Positions 1 to 6,149 of a stretch of 21,339 nt of DNA are shown piece after piece. The position numbers and the translations under genes were made by a program. This stretch comes from Candidatus Saccharibacteria bacterium UBA3218 (GTDB taxonomy: Bacteria > Patescibacteriota > Saccharimonadia > Saccharimonadales > Saccharimonadaceae). Every line of letters begins with the position of its first letter. Within the stretch, counting starts at the first letter, position 1. The notes under the pieces were generated by a model, which saw only the letters and a program-made list of their open reading frames with translations, searched no databases and was not told the DNA's origin. Location: assembly GCA_002363125.1 (NCBI GenBank), contig DEWE01000013.1, positions 1 through 21,339 of the forward strand, read 5' to 3'.

Positions 1-686
1 ACACTCCAGTTATCCGTGGTTCTGCATTGAAGGCTTTGGAAGGCGATCCAAAATATGTTGAATCTATTAACGAATTGATGGATGCTGTTGACAGCTGGAT
101 TCCAGATCCTGAACGTGACATCGATAAACCATTCTTGATGGCTGTAGAAGACGTTATGACTATTTCTGGTCGTGGTACTGTTGCTACAGGACGTGTTGAA
201 CGTGGACAGGCTCACTTGAACGACGAAGTTGAAATCGTTGGTCTTAAAGACACTCAAAAGTCAGTTGTAACCGGTATTGAGGCCTTCCACAAGACTCTCG
301 ACCAAGGTCAAGCTGGCGACAACGCTGGTCTTCTTCTTCGTGGTATCGAGCGTGATCAAATTGAACGTGGTCAGGTAATTGCTGCTCCAGGTTCTATTAC
401 CCCACACACCGAATTTGAGGCTCAGGTTTACATCCTTAAGAAAGAGGAAGGCGGCCGCCATACTCCATTCTCAAAGGGTTACAAGCCACAATTCTACTTC
501 CGTACTACTGACGTAACTGGCGAAGTAGAGCTTCCAGCCGACAAAGAAATCGTCATGCCTGGCGATCAGGTAACCTTCAAGGTTAAATTGCTCGCACCTG
601 TGGCTATGAACGAACAAGATCGTTTCGCTATCCGTGAAGGTGGCAAGACTGTTGGTTCTGGTGTTATCACTAAGGTTATCAAATAA
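1..686 (+). CDS. tuf: Elongation factor Tu, C-terminal part (5' end outside window)
   Basis: EF-Tu is the GTPase that delivers aminoacyl-tRNA to the ribosome in the cytoplasm. The gene enters from the left edge and reads in frame from base 3, so the TTG at 27 is an internal leucine codon and not a start. The first residues read TPVIRGSALKALEG, which is the family's conserved stretch at the end of the G domain. Beta-barrel domain 2 follows, with GRGTVATGRVERG and GVEAF-like GIEAFHKTLDQGQAGDNAG, then domain 3 with GGRHTPFSKGYKPQFYFRTTDVTG and the C-terminal GSGVITKVIK. About 227 residues are present, a little over half of the usual length of about 395. The start, the P-loop and the switch regions lie outside the window. 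A strong terminator follows the stop, so tuf ends its transcription unit here and does not run into rpsJ. The identification is secure. Confidence 0.98.
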   Translation, partial: TPVIRGSALKALEGDPKYVESINELMDAVDSWIPDPERDIDKPFLMAVEDVMTISGRGTVATGRVERGQAHLNDEVEIVGLKDTQKSVVTGIEAFHKTLDQGQAGDNAGLLLRGIERDQIERGQVIAAPGSITPHTEFEAQVYILKKEEGGRHTPFSKGYKPQFYFRTTDVTGEVELPADKEIVMPGDQVTFKVKLLAPVAMNEQDRFAIREGGKTVGSGVITKVIK

Positions 687-701
687 TCTAGTTTGGTACA
701 G

Positions 702-729
702 AAAAAATCCCCCGAAAGGGGGATTTTTT
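702..729 (+). terminator. Rho-independent terminator of tuf
   Basis: The stem AAAAAATCCCCC pairs with GGGGGATTTTTT around a GAAA tetraloop, and the 3' side ends in a T run. It starts 15 bases after the tuf stop. The symmetric A/T ends would let it work in both directions, but only tuf reads into it. Confidence 0.95.
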
Positions 730-747
730 GTGACGACACAACGCAAC

Positions 748-776
748 TTGACTTTTTAAAATGTTTGTGCTATAAT
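748..776 (+). promoter_or_regulatory. Sigma-70-type promoter for the small membrane protein gene
   Basis: A -35 box TTGACT (748-753) and a -10 box TATAAT (771-776) are separated by 17 bases. The -10 is preceded by GTGC, giving an extended TGn element. It is the best-matched promoter in the first part of the window and lies directly after the tuf terminator. Confidence 0.88.
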
Positions 777-813
777 TAAAGGTAGCACATTAAAAAATTA
801 TGGGGGGGATATT

Positions 814-1317
814 ATGTCTATTTATATCATAGCGGGTATACTCGTGTTTTCTTTTGCTATTTTTGCTATACTTCTAACATCAGGAAAAAATAGAAAAGGC
901 AGCGAGTGCACGAAATGGATCTTCAGTTTGGCCACCGTCATGTCTATATTATGCATCGTCATGATAACTTTTTTCGTCGTCCTCGGTAAAGAGAGCACAG
1001 CCGTAGTCTCTTCGGAGACAAAGACCCAACAACTTGTTGAGCTGAATCCCGGAAGCGGGACTTATGTCTTGCAGGATGGAAACGAGTTCAAGTATGCGTA
1101 TACTAAAGAATATAAGATTAGATCGGTGTCAGCCAGTATAGCTGATTCTAAAATTAAGTATGACGCAGATGAAAAAATCTTCGTGAACAGGAAGGAGACT
1201 GTTTTGCGAAATGAAACACGGTTTCTGTTTATAATAAACAAAGAGACGGAGACCAAAATAGAATATGAATTCCATTTGAAAAATCGCGGTAATCTAAGAT
1301 TAAATTTTGAAAATTAA
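814..1317 (+). CDS. Unrecognised two-helix membrane protein
   Basis: I do not recognise this 167-residue protein. Two hydrophobic segments, at about residues 2-22 and 36-58, are joined by a short basic loop (GKNRKG). This suggests two membrane helices with the loop in the cytoplasm and both ends outside. The remaining 105 or so residues are polar, rich in Lys, Glu, Thr and Ser, and look like an extracytoplasmic beta-rich domain. No catalytic motif is visible. The start is ATG at 814, preceded by a run of seven G (802-808) that must act as the ribosome-binding site. Its own promoter (748-776) and terminator (1325-1347) make it a single-gene unit inserted between tuf and rpsJ. Clean signals on both sides and an uninterrupted frame support a real gene. 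The function is unknown. Confidence 0.8.
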   Translation: MSIYIIAGILVFSFAIFAILLTSGKNRKGSECTKWIFSLATVMSILCIVMITFFVVLGKESTAVVSSETKTQQLVELNPGSGTYVLQDGNEFKYAYTKEYKIRSVSASIADSKIKYDADEKIFVNRKETVLRNETRFLFIINKETETKIEYEFHLKNRGNLRLNFEN

Positions 1318-1324
1318 TGTGCTG

Positions 1325-1347
1325 GCCGGCTTTAAGCCGGCTTTTTT
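1325..1347 (+). terminator. Rho-independent terminator after the small membrane protein
   Basis: The stem GCCGGCT / AGCCGGC (7 bp, 3-base loop) is followed by a run of T. It starts 8 bases after the stop at 1317. On the opposite strand the hairpin has no T run, so the convergent gene ending at 1351 probably does not use it well. Confidence 0.9.
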
Positions 1348-1350
1348 CTA

Positions 1351-2220
1351 TTAGCGGATTTCTGGAATCTCAACCTTTTCGCTGGCGGGTTTTTCGAGTT
1401 CTTCTGGGTGATCTAAGAGATATTGAAGCAAATCGGCAGATTTGGCAAAATAATAGCCGTCAGCTATACGCTCATCGAAATTCATACCCCATTCACAGAG
1501 CTTTTTGACAGTCTTTTTGCCGTTTTCAATGACTTCTTCGTCTTTGATTTCGCCCATAGTAAGAAGGGAAGAGGAGTTGCCAAAATCATTGAGATTATGA
1601 AAGATCGCACCGCAGCCGATTGAGCCAAGGTTTGATACGATCATGGTGCTATAATACAAATTATCCACTGTCAGAAAGCTTGGCAAGAAACCTTTTCTAT
1701 CAGTCCATTCGAGACAGCTGATTAGTGGCACACGAATAATATTTGGCAACTTAGCAAGGAAATCAATCGCCGAATTGGCGCCTTTTTTATTAATTTTATT
1801 AGCTCTGGCATTACGAAAACTATCGACCTTTTTGCGAATTTTGTCGCCGATGGTAAAAATCGTATCATTTTTATCAATTGGAATCATCACCATCATTTCT
1901 TCGGAATGGTCATCGAAGCTAACCTTAGCCACAAAAGACAAGACGATTCTGTCGTGCTCATATAGATGACGGTTGGCAACGAAATGATTAAGTTTAGGGC
2001 GATTATAGACAGTCTTCGCAATAGCGGTAAGAAATGCGTGAAAATAGGTTACTTTCGTATCAGATTTTTTCTGTTTTTCGATATATTTTGCCAGATTGGT
2101 GAGATCCATTTTTTGATTAATATAAACATCACTAACGCTGCGTTTTGGCTTAAGATCAATGTTAATCTGGTTGAGGCCAGGGATATTTTTTACTCGATGG
2201 GCACCTCCGTATTTTTTCAT
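1351..2220 (-). CDS. 2-oxoacid dehydrogenase E2-like acyltransferase-fold protein
   Basis: A 289-residue protein with the chloramphenicol-acetyltransferase/E2 catalytic fold but no lipoyl or peripheral-subunit-binding domain. Visible family marks are VTYFHAFLTAIAKTVYNRPKLNHFV (residues 57-81), SNLGSIG (196-202) and the C-terminal active-site region FDERIADGYYFA (248-259). In true E2 enzymes the active site reads DHRxxDG. Here the catalytic histidine is glutamate (Glu250), while Asp254 and Gly255 are kept. From memory, stand-alone relatives in Clostridia also read DERxxDGFYFA, so this looks like a conserved subfamily rather than a decayed gene. No dehydrogenase partner genes lie nearby. The substrate is unknown, and classical acyl transfer by the usual His mechanism is doubtful. 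The ATG at 2218-2220 has an AGGAT-type ribosome site a few bases upstream. Fold confident, function unknown. Confidence 0.85.
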   Translation of the reverse strand: MKKYGGAHRVKNIPGLNQINIDLKPKRSVSDVYINQKMDLTNLAKYIEKQKKSDTKVTYFHAFLTAIAKTVYNRPKLNHFVANRHLYEHDRIVLSFVAKVSFDDHSEEMMVMIPIDKNDTIFTIGDKIRKKVDSFRNARANKINKKGANSAIDFLAKLPNIIRVPLISCLEWTDRKGFLPSFLTVDNLYYSTMIVSNLGSIGCGAIFHNLNDFGNSSSLLTMGEIKDEEVIENGKKTVKKLCEWGMNFDERIADGYYFAKSADLLQYLLDHPEELEKPASEKVEIPEIR

Positions 2221-2237
2221 AAATTATCCTTTTTTTA

Positions 2238-2265
2238 ATTATAGCATATACCTTATGCCAGTTAA
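2238..2265 (-). promoter_or_regulatory. Promoter of the E2-like gene (minus strand)
   Basis: On the minus strand the -10 box TATAAT (2243 to 2238) is preceded by TGC, an extended -10. A weak -35, TTAACT (2265 to 2260), lies 16 bases away. It sits about 18 bases before the start codon. Its -35 abuts the rpsJ -35, so the two divergent promoters are back to back. Confidence 0.7.
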
Positions 2266-2266
2266 C

Positions 2267-2295
2267 TTGAATTTTTAGTAATAGTGTGGTATAAT
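2267..2295 (+). promoter_or_regulatory. Promoter of rpsJ
   Basis: A -35 TTGAAT (2267-2272), a 17-base spacer and a -10 TATAAT (2290-2295) preceded by GTGG. A leader of about 85 bases follows before the rpsJ start. Within it CCCTA (about 2321) and TAGGG (about 2369) could pair next to the ribosome-binding site, but this is a weak structure. Confidence 0.75.
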
Positions 2296-2386
2296 GGTTT
2301 TATATATAAATTAATTATCTACCCCTAAAAACTTATCGACAAATCATCTAAGTATTTATCTAAGGTTATAGGGAAGAAAGGAAAAA

Positions 2387-2713
2387 ATGGCAGAAGCCAA
2401 AAAAGATGAAGGCCTAAAGATCCGTATTAGATTGAAGGCTTACGATCACCGCGTGATTGATCAAAGCGCACGCCAAATCGTAGATACAGCAATCCGTACT
2501 GGAGCAAGCGTGAGTGGCCCAATTCCACTACCAACCAAGCGTAGTACTTTCACCGTAGTAAAGTCCCCGCACGTCTACAAGACTGGTGGTGAGGCTTTCG
2601 AAATGAAAGTTCACAAGCGTTTGATTGATATCTCTAACGCTACTCCAAAGACAATCGAGAGCCTACAAAATCTCTCTTTGCCAGCTGGCGTAGATGCAGA
2701 AATCAAAATGTAG
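2387..2713 (+). CDS. rpsJ: 30S ribosomal protein S10
   Basis: S10 is part of the 30S ribosomal subunit head and is the NusE partner in transcription antitermination. The 108-residue product has the family hallmarks KIRIRLKAYDHRVIDQSA, GPIPLPTKR and the region around HKRLIDISNATPKTIESL. It carries about seven extra polar residues at the N terminus compared with the usual 102-105. The ATG at 2387 follows an AGAAAGGA ribosome site. In most bacteria rpsJ is the first gene of the S10 operon (rplC, rplD and others follow). Here a terminator comes straight after the stop and the next gene is on the other strand. The gene therefore stands alone, with its own promoter. The identification is secure. 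Confidence 0.98.
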   Translation: MAEAKKDEGLKIRIRLKAYDHRVIDQSARQIVDTAIRTGASVSGPIPLPTKRSTFTVVKSPHVYKTGGEAFEMKVHKRLIDISNATPKTIESLQNLSLPAGVDAEIKM

Positions 2714-2715
2714 CT

Positions 2716-2743
2716 AAAATCCCCGATTCTCTCGGGGATTTTT
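2716..2743 (+). terminator. Rho-independent terminator of rpsJ
   Basis: The stem ATCCCCGA / TCGGGGAT (8 bp, 5-base loop TTCTC) is followed by a T run. It begins within a few bases of the rpsJ stop and cuts rpsJ off from any downstream ribosomal genes. Confidence 0.93.
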
Positions 2744-2756
2744 GATGCAAAATTTT

Positions 2757-2793
2757 TGAGCAAAAATAACCCCCGCTTTAAAAGCGAGGGTTT
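2757..2793 (-). terminator. Rho-independent terminator of the guanylyltransferase gene
   Basis: Read on the minus strand, AAACCCTCGCTTTT pairs with AAAAGCGGGGGTT (one T-G pair) and is followed by TATTTTTG. It lies about 14 bases past the stop of the minus-strand gene ending at 2807, and close to the rpsJ terminator from the other side. Confidence 0.85.
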
Positions 2794-2806
2794 ACCCAGT
2801 GGAGGG

Positions 2807-4009
2807 TTATGGGGTTCTGGACTTGGCTTTGAGCTGCTGAGAAACAACCGCTTCAAGCATACCGTCTGACTTTCTGTGAACATAAACTGCGTAATCTTCT
2901 ACACCAACAAAGCCAACTACGGTCTCTTCAGAAACATTTGAACCCAGGACAGTGTTGTTGCGTGCACCCATGGAAAAATCGTCCGATAAGATTTCTTCAT
3001 GCGAGAGGTAATCTTCTGCCAAAAGCTTAATCTTCTGACTATCAGATAGTTTCGCTACGACCACGATCGGGTGCTCGTCAATACTCGTAAAAATTATAGC
3101 GTCGTCTTCAGAGCCACTCACACGAAGCTCCATACCTTCAGCGGCATAGAGTAAACTGCGTCTACAGTTATTACGCTCAAAAGTTCCGCCACCGAGACTG
3201 GCGTTTTTATGATTGGGGGTCTTTTTAGCTATCTCGTAAAGAGATTTCAAAGTGCCGCAATCATGCCATTCAAAAGTACCAACAGCGACTTTTAACTTAC
3301 TCTCTAAAGCCTCCATTAAATCGTCGGTGCCAATACCATGATAAGATCTCTTGGCAAAAGTTTTTGTAATTAACTTTGCCTTCCAGACATTAATTCCGGT
3401 GTTGACTGCCGAGTTGCCTTGGCGCATCAACTTATCAGCCTTTGCGCGATCCGGCTTCTCGATGAATCTCTCGCCTACTAAATCGAAGCATGGATTACCA
3501 GTGGCCTCATCATAAATTGCGTGACCGCAACCCATCGCCGTAACAATATCGTTGACTTTTACGCCAACAATAACGGCTTTATTTTCCATAGCCGCGTGAA
3601 CAGCGTCTTCGATTGCAATGTAGAAACTATCATTAGGATCTACATACTGATCTGATGGCGTATTGATGATAATGGCCTCGTCGTCGTGCTCTTTGATAAT
3701 TTTTGCCGCTTCAATCATACTGCCAGCATAACCAAGATTTGGGCTAACTTGAATAATGTTTTGCGAGAGAACGCCTCTCGGTAGACATTGATCCTTTGCA
3801 AGCATTGTTTGGTTGTCGTTAGTGGTAATAATCAAAATCTGCGTAGGTTTTACGCCGATTAGTTTAAAATTCTCAACGACAGCTTGAATAAATGTGTTGT
3901 CCTCGTCTAATTGACAGAATTGCTTGGGGCATTTTGGATGGCTGATCGGGAATAGGCGTGTGCCTTGACCACCAGCAATGATGGCCACCCATAAGTGTGT
4001 CTTGTCCAT
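2807..4009 (-). CDS. manC: Mannose-1-phosphate guanylyltransferase (sugar nucleotidyltransferase)
   Basis: Predicted to join GTP and mannose-1-phosphate into GDP-mannose, a cytoplasmic step that feeds glycan synthesis. The 400-residue protein opens with the nucleotidyltransferase signature GGQGTRLFP (13-21), followed by PKCPKQF. This PKQF form is typical of the GMP/ManC branch. NTPSDQYV (the acidic metal-binding region), FIEKPDRAKA and GINVWKA follow. The C-terminal third contains a repeat-like stretch ending LGSNVSEETVVGFVGVEDYAVYVH, as in single-domain GMPs. There is no fused mannose-6-phosphate isomerase cupin domain. The ATG at 4009 is in frame. AGGAGG lies 10 bases upstream, and another ATG closer to it (4014) is out of frame. 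It is a single-gene unit with its own promoter and terminator. Substrate assignment is by family, and other hexose-1-phosphates are possible. Confidence 0.88.
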   Translation of the reverse strand: MDKTHLWVAIIAGGQGTRLFPISHPKCPKQFCQLDEDNTFIQAVVENFKLIGVKPTQILIITTNDNQTMLAKDQCLPRGVLSQNIIQVSPNLGYAGSMIEAAKIIKEHDDEAIIINTPSDQYVDPNDSFYIAIEDAVHAAMENKAVIVGVKVNDIVTAMGCGHAIYDEATGNPCFDLVGERFIEKPDRAKADKLMRQGNSAVNTGINVWKAKLITKTFAKRSYHGIGTDDLMEALESKLKVAVGTFEWHDCGTLKSLYEIAKKTPNHKNASLGGGTFERNNCRRSLLYAAEGMELRVSGSEDDAIIFTSIDEHPIVVVAKLSDSQKIKLLAEDYLSHEEILSDDFSMGARNNTVLGSNVSEETVVGFVGVEDYAVYVHRKSDGMLEAVVSQQLKAKSRTP

Positions 4010-4048
4010 TTCATATGAACCTCCTTTTTAAAATTCTTGGATAAAAAT

Positions 4049-4067
4049 AGGCCTTATCCACGGGCCT
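4049..4067 (-). other. Small stem-loop at the predicted 5' end of the manC transcript
   Basis: AGGCC (4049-4053) and GGCCT (4063-4067) can pair at the expected first bases of the minus-strand mRNA. The loop contains TTATCCACG. The stem is only about 5 bp. It could protect the 5' end or be chance. Confidence 0.35.
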
Positions 4068-4074
4068 TTTGTTA

Positions 4075-4103
4075 ATTATAGCATACTTTGATGCTTCTTG
4101 CAA
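4075..4103 (-). promoter_or_regulatory. Promoter of manC (minus strand)
   Basis: On the minus strand TTGCAA (4103 to 4098), a 17-base spacer and TATAAT (4080 to 4075) with TGC in front of the -10. Transcription would start near 4068, giving a leader of about 60 bases. Confidence 0.78.
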
Positions 4104-4137
4104 GTTTTTGGGCTGGGGTCGTATTTTGTGATAGGCT

Positions 4138-4147
4138 GTGCTATAAT
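4138..4147 (+). promoter_or_regulatory. Extended -10 promoter of the envelope operon; probable leaderless start
   Basis: GTGCTATAAT ends only 6 bases before the ATG at 4154. Transcription from this -10 should begin at or within a base or two of the start codon, leaving no room for a ribosome-binding site. No good -35 is visible, which an extended -10 can tolerate. Confidence 0.72.
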
Positions 4148-4153
4148 TGATGT

Positions 4154-5425
4154 ATGTCTTTGGCTAAATTTAAAAAGCGTTTTTATTTCGTTGCGGCGAA
4201 ATATTTTCGGCATTTTGCGGATCGTGCTTTTAAGAGGTGGAACCCTAGAGTAATCGCTATTACTGGTTCGGCAGGAAAGACTACGATGTTAAACCTTGTC
4301 GAGAACGAAATGGGCAAGAAAGCACACTATTCTCACGACGCAAATTCTGCTTTTGGGGTATCTTTCGATATCCTAGGACTCAAAGGTATCCGTGGATCTA
4401 AATTACGCTGGGTCTATCTTTTGGTTGCTGCGCCATTTAAATCAGTTTTTCATCGTCATAAAGAGAAATTTTATGTCGTAGAGATAGATGGTGAACGCCC
4501 ACACGAAACAGAATTTTTGGCTGAGTGGCTGAAGCCAGAGGTCACGATTTGGGTTTCTATCGGCCGTTCTCATGCTGCGCAATTTGAAAAAGAGGTAAAA
4601 GAGGGGCGTTTCAAGAATTTGGACGAGGCTATTACGGCTGAATTTGCCAATTTACCACAAAACACAGAGAAGTTAGTCTATATTGATGCTGATTCTAAAT
4701 TAATGCAGGCGGCAACCAAAAATATCGTCGCAAAGGTCGTGCCGATCAAAAAGACCGATATCAAAAAATATGTAGTTTATCCTGATTCAACAGATTTTAC
4801 TTATGGTGACACTACTTTTCATTTTGATCACCCAGAACCGAAAGACATTGCTTTTAATCTGTTAGTTTTGCAGGATTTAATGAGATATCTGAAGATTCCG
4901 TTTAAGTCAGATTTTTCGAACATGCGGATGGCGCCAGGAAGAAGCTCCTATTTTAAGGGCAAGAAGGGGATTGATATTATAGACAGTAGCTATAATGCAC
5001 ATCTAATTTCCGTGGCCTCGATTTTGGATATGGTAAAGCGTATGCATGCCGACCATAAATGGCTAGTCATTGGCGATATCGTAGATCAGGGTTCAATAGA
5101 GAGCGAAGAACATACGAAGTTGGCAAAATTAATCGCTGACGCAAAGCCGGAAAAAGTGATCTTGGTAGGTAGACGCACTAAGAAATACACTGCGCCAGAG
5201 CTGAAGAAATTAGGTGTGTCAGCTGTCGCAACTTCAGATCCAAGAAAGGCTCTAGAATATCTAGAAAAACGCATCACCGGTAAGGAAACATTGATCTTTA
5301 AGGGGAGCCAATATTTAGAGTGGATTATCGAAAAATTACTTGCTAGCCCAAAAGATGCAAAAAAATTGTGTCGACGCGAAAAAGCTGCAGTAAATCGACG
5401 TAAAAGTTGGGGGCTAGATTCATGA
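4154..5425 (+). CDS. MurF-like Mur ligase family protein without the N-terminal domain
   Basis: Mur ligases use ATP to join an amino acid or peptide to a carboxylate, as in peptidoglycan stem-peptide synthesis. The 423-residue protein has the P-loop TGSAGKTT (37-44). It has a MurF-like SIGRSHAAQFE segment and the MurF-like domain 3 entry GRSSYFKGKKGIDIIDSSYNAH. It also has VIGDIVDQGSIESEEH, resembling the MurF VLGDMxELG..s..H segment. The central domain begins almost at once: the usual N-terminal UDP-MurNAc-binding domain of MurF (about 80-100 residues) is replaced by about 30 basic residues. It may therefore act on a different acceptor from true MurF. It is the first gene of a five-gene run, 43 bases before the hydrolase start, and its start appears leaderless. 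Mur fold certain, exact reaction unknown. Confidence 0.85.
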   Translation: MSLAKFKKRFYFVAAKYFRHFADRAFKRWNPRVIAITGSAGKTTMLNLVENEMGKKAHYSHDANSAFGVSFDILGLKGIRGSKLRWVYLLVAAPFKSVFHRHKEKFYVVEIDGERPHETEFLAEWLKPEVTIWVSIGRSHAAQFEKEVKEGRFKNLDEAITAEFANLPQNTEKLVYIDADSKLMQAATKNIVAKVVPIKKTDIKKYVVYPDSTDFTYGDTTFHFDHPEPKDIAFNLLVLQDLMRYLKIPFKSDFSNMRMAPGRSSYFKGKKGIDIIDSSYNAHLISVASILDMVKRMHADHKWLVIGDIVDQGSIESEEHTKLAKLIADAKPEKVILVGRRTKKYTAPELKKLGVSAVATSDPRKALEYLEKRITGKETLIFKGSQYLEWIIEKLLASPKDAKKLCRREKAAVNRRKSWGLDS

Positions 5426-5468
5426 TATTAACTTATGGGTGCAAAATACTGAGAACAGGAGGCAAAAA

Positions 5469-6149
5469 ATGATAGATCTTTATATAATTCATGGCTGGAC
5501 TTATACAGTGGAACCATGGAAAAATACTTTAGCCATATTAAAGGATAATGGTATAAACGTAAAAATGCTACACGTGCCTGGACTGACAGAAAGATCGAAC
5601 AAAGTTTACACGATCGATGATTATACAAGATGGGCGGATGAAAATATCCCAGATGGGGCGATAGCTCTTGGGCATTCTAATGGGGGACGAATTCTACTGA
5701 ATCTGTGTAGTGAAGAGCCTAATAAATTAAAATATTTGATTTTGCTTGATTCTGCTGGCGTATATGAACCATCTGTACGTAAAAAAGTCGTGGAAAGAGT
5801 GGCAAAAATCGGTAGCCCACTTAAAAAAGTACCAGTTATAAACAAGGCATTTCATAAAATCACTGGTTCGACTGATTATTCGAGGGCGCCTGAGAATATG
5901 AAGAAAACTCTGACTAATATGTTGGAGTCTGATAAAGATTTGGACTTCAGTAAAGTCAGCACCAAGACATTTATTCTCTGGGGCAAAAAAGATACTACCA
6001 CCCCACCAAGACAAGCAACTTTAATGTATGAAAAATTACCTAATGCGGAACTAAAATTTTATGCTAATTGGACACATGCGCCGTACATCTCAAATCCAGA
6101 AGAATTGGCGCGTGCGTTAACTACTTTAATTCAAAGGATAAAAAAGTGA
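5469..6149 (+). CDS. Alpha/beta hydrolase
   Basis: A 226-residue soluble protein of the alpha/beta hydrolase superfamily. Visible parts are the N-terminal strand with the oxyanion HGW (8-10), the nucleophile elbow GHSNGG with Ser70, the acid in WGKKDTTTPP (Asp175) and the catalytic His203 in NWTHAPY. The triad is complete. The lid region (about 98-155) is short and basic. I prefer the ATG at 5469, which has AGGAGG six bases upstream, over a GTG ten codons earlier that has no ribosome site. Its stop overlaps the GTG start of the next gene, so it is co-transcribed with envelope genes. It could be an esterase, amidase or peptidase working on an envelope intermediate. No signal peptide is present, so it acts in the cytoplasm. 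Substrate unknown. Confidence 0.88.
   Translation: MIDLYIIHGWTYTVEPWKNTLAILKDNGINVKMLHVPGLTERSNKVYTIDDYTRWADENIPDGAIALGHSNGGRILLNLCSEEPNKLKYLILLDSAGVYEPSVRKKVVERVAKIGSPLKKVPVINKAFHKITGSTDYSRAPENMKKTLTNMLESDKDLDFSKVSTKTFILWGKKDTTTPPRQATLMYEKLPNAELKFYANWTHAPYISNPEELARALTTLIQRIKK

Noticed and set aside
4049..4067. Riboswitch or DnaA site in the manC leader.
   Set aside because: The stem is only about 5 bp, and a single 8-of-9 DnaA-box match is expected by chance.
5439..5468. GTG start of the hydrolase at 5439.
   Set aside because: The ATG at 5469 has AGGAGG at ideal distance, and the extra ten residues do not fit the first beta strand.
6068..6145. An upstream start for the DegT-type gene at 6068.
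   Set aside because: It would overlap the hydrolase by 82 bases through its catalytic His region. The GTG at 6146 overlaps the stop in the usual coupled way and has AAGGA upstream.
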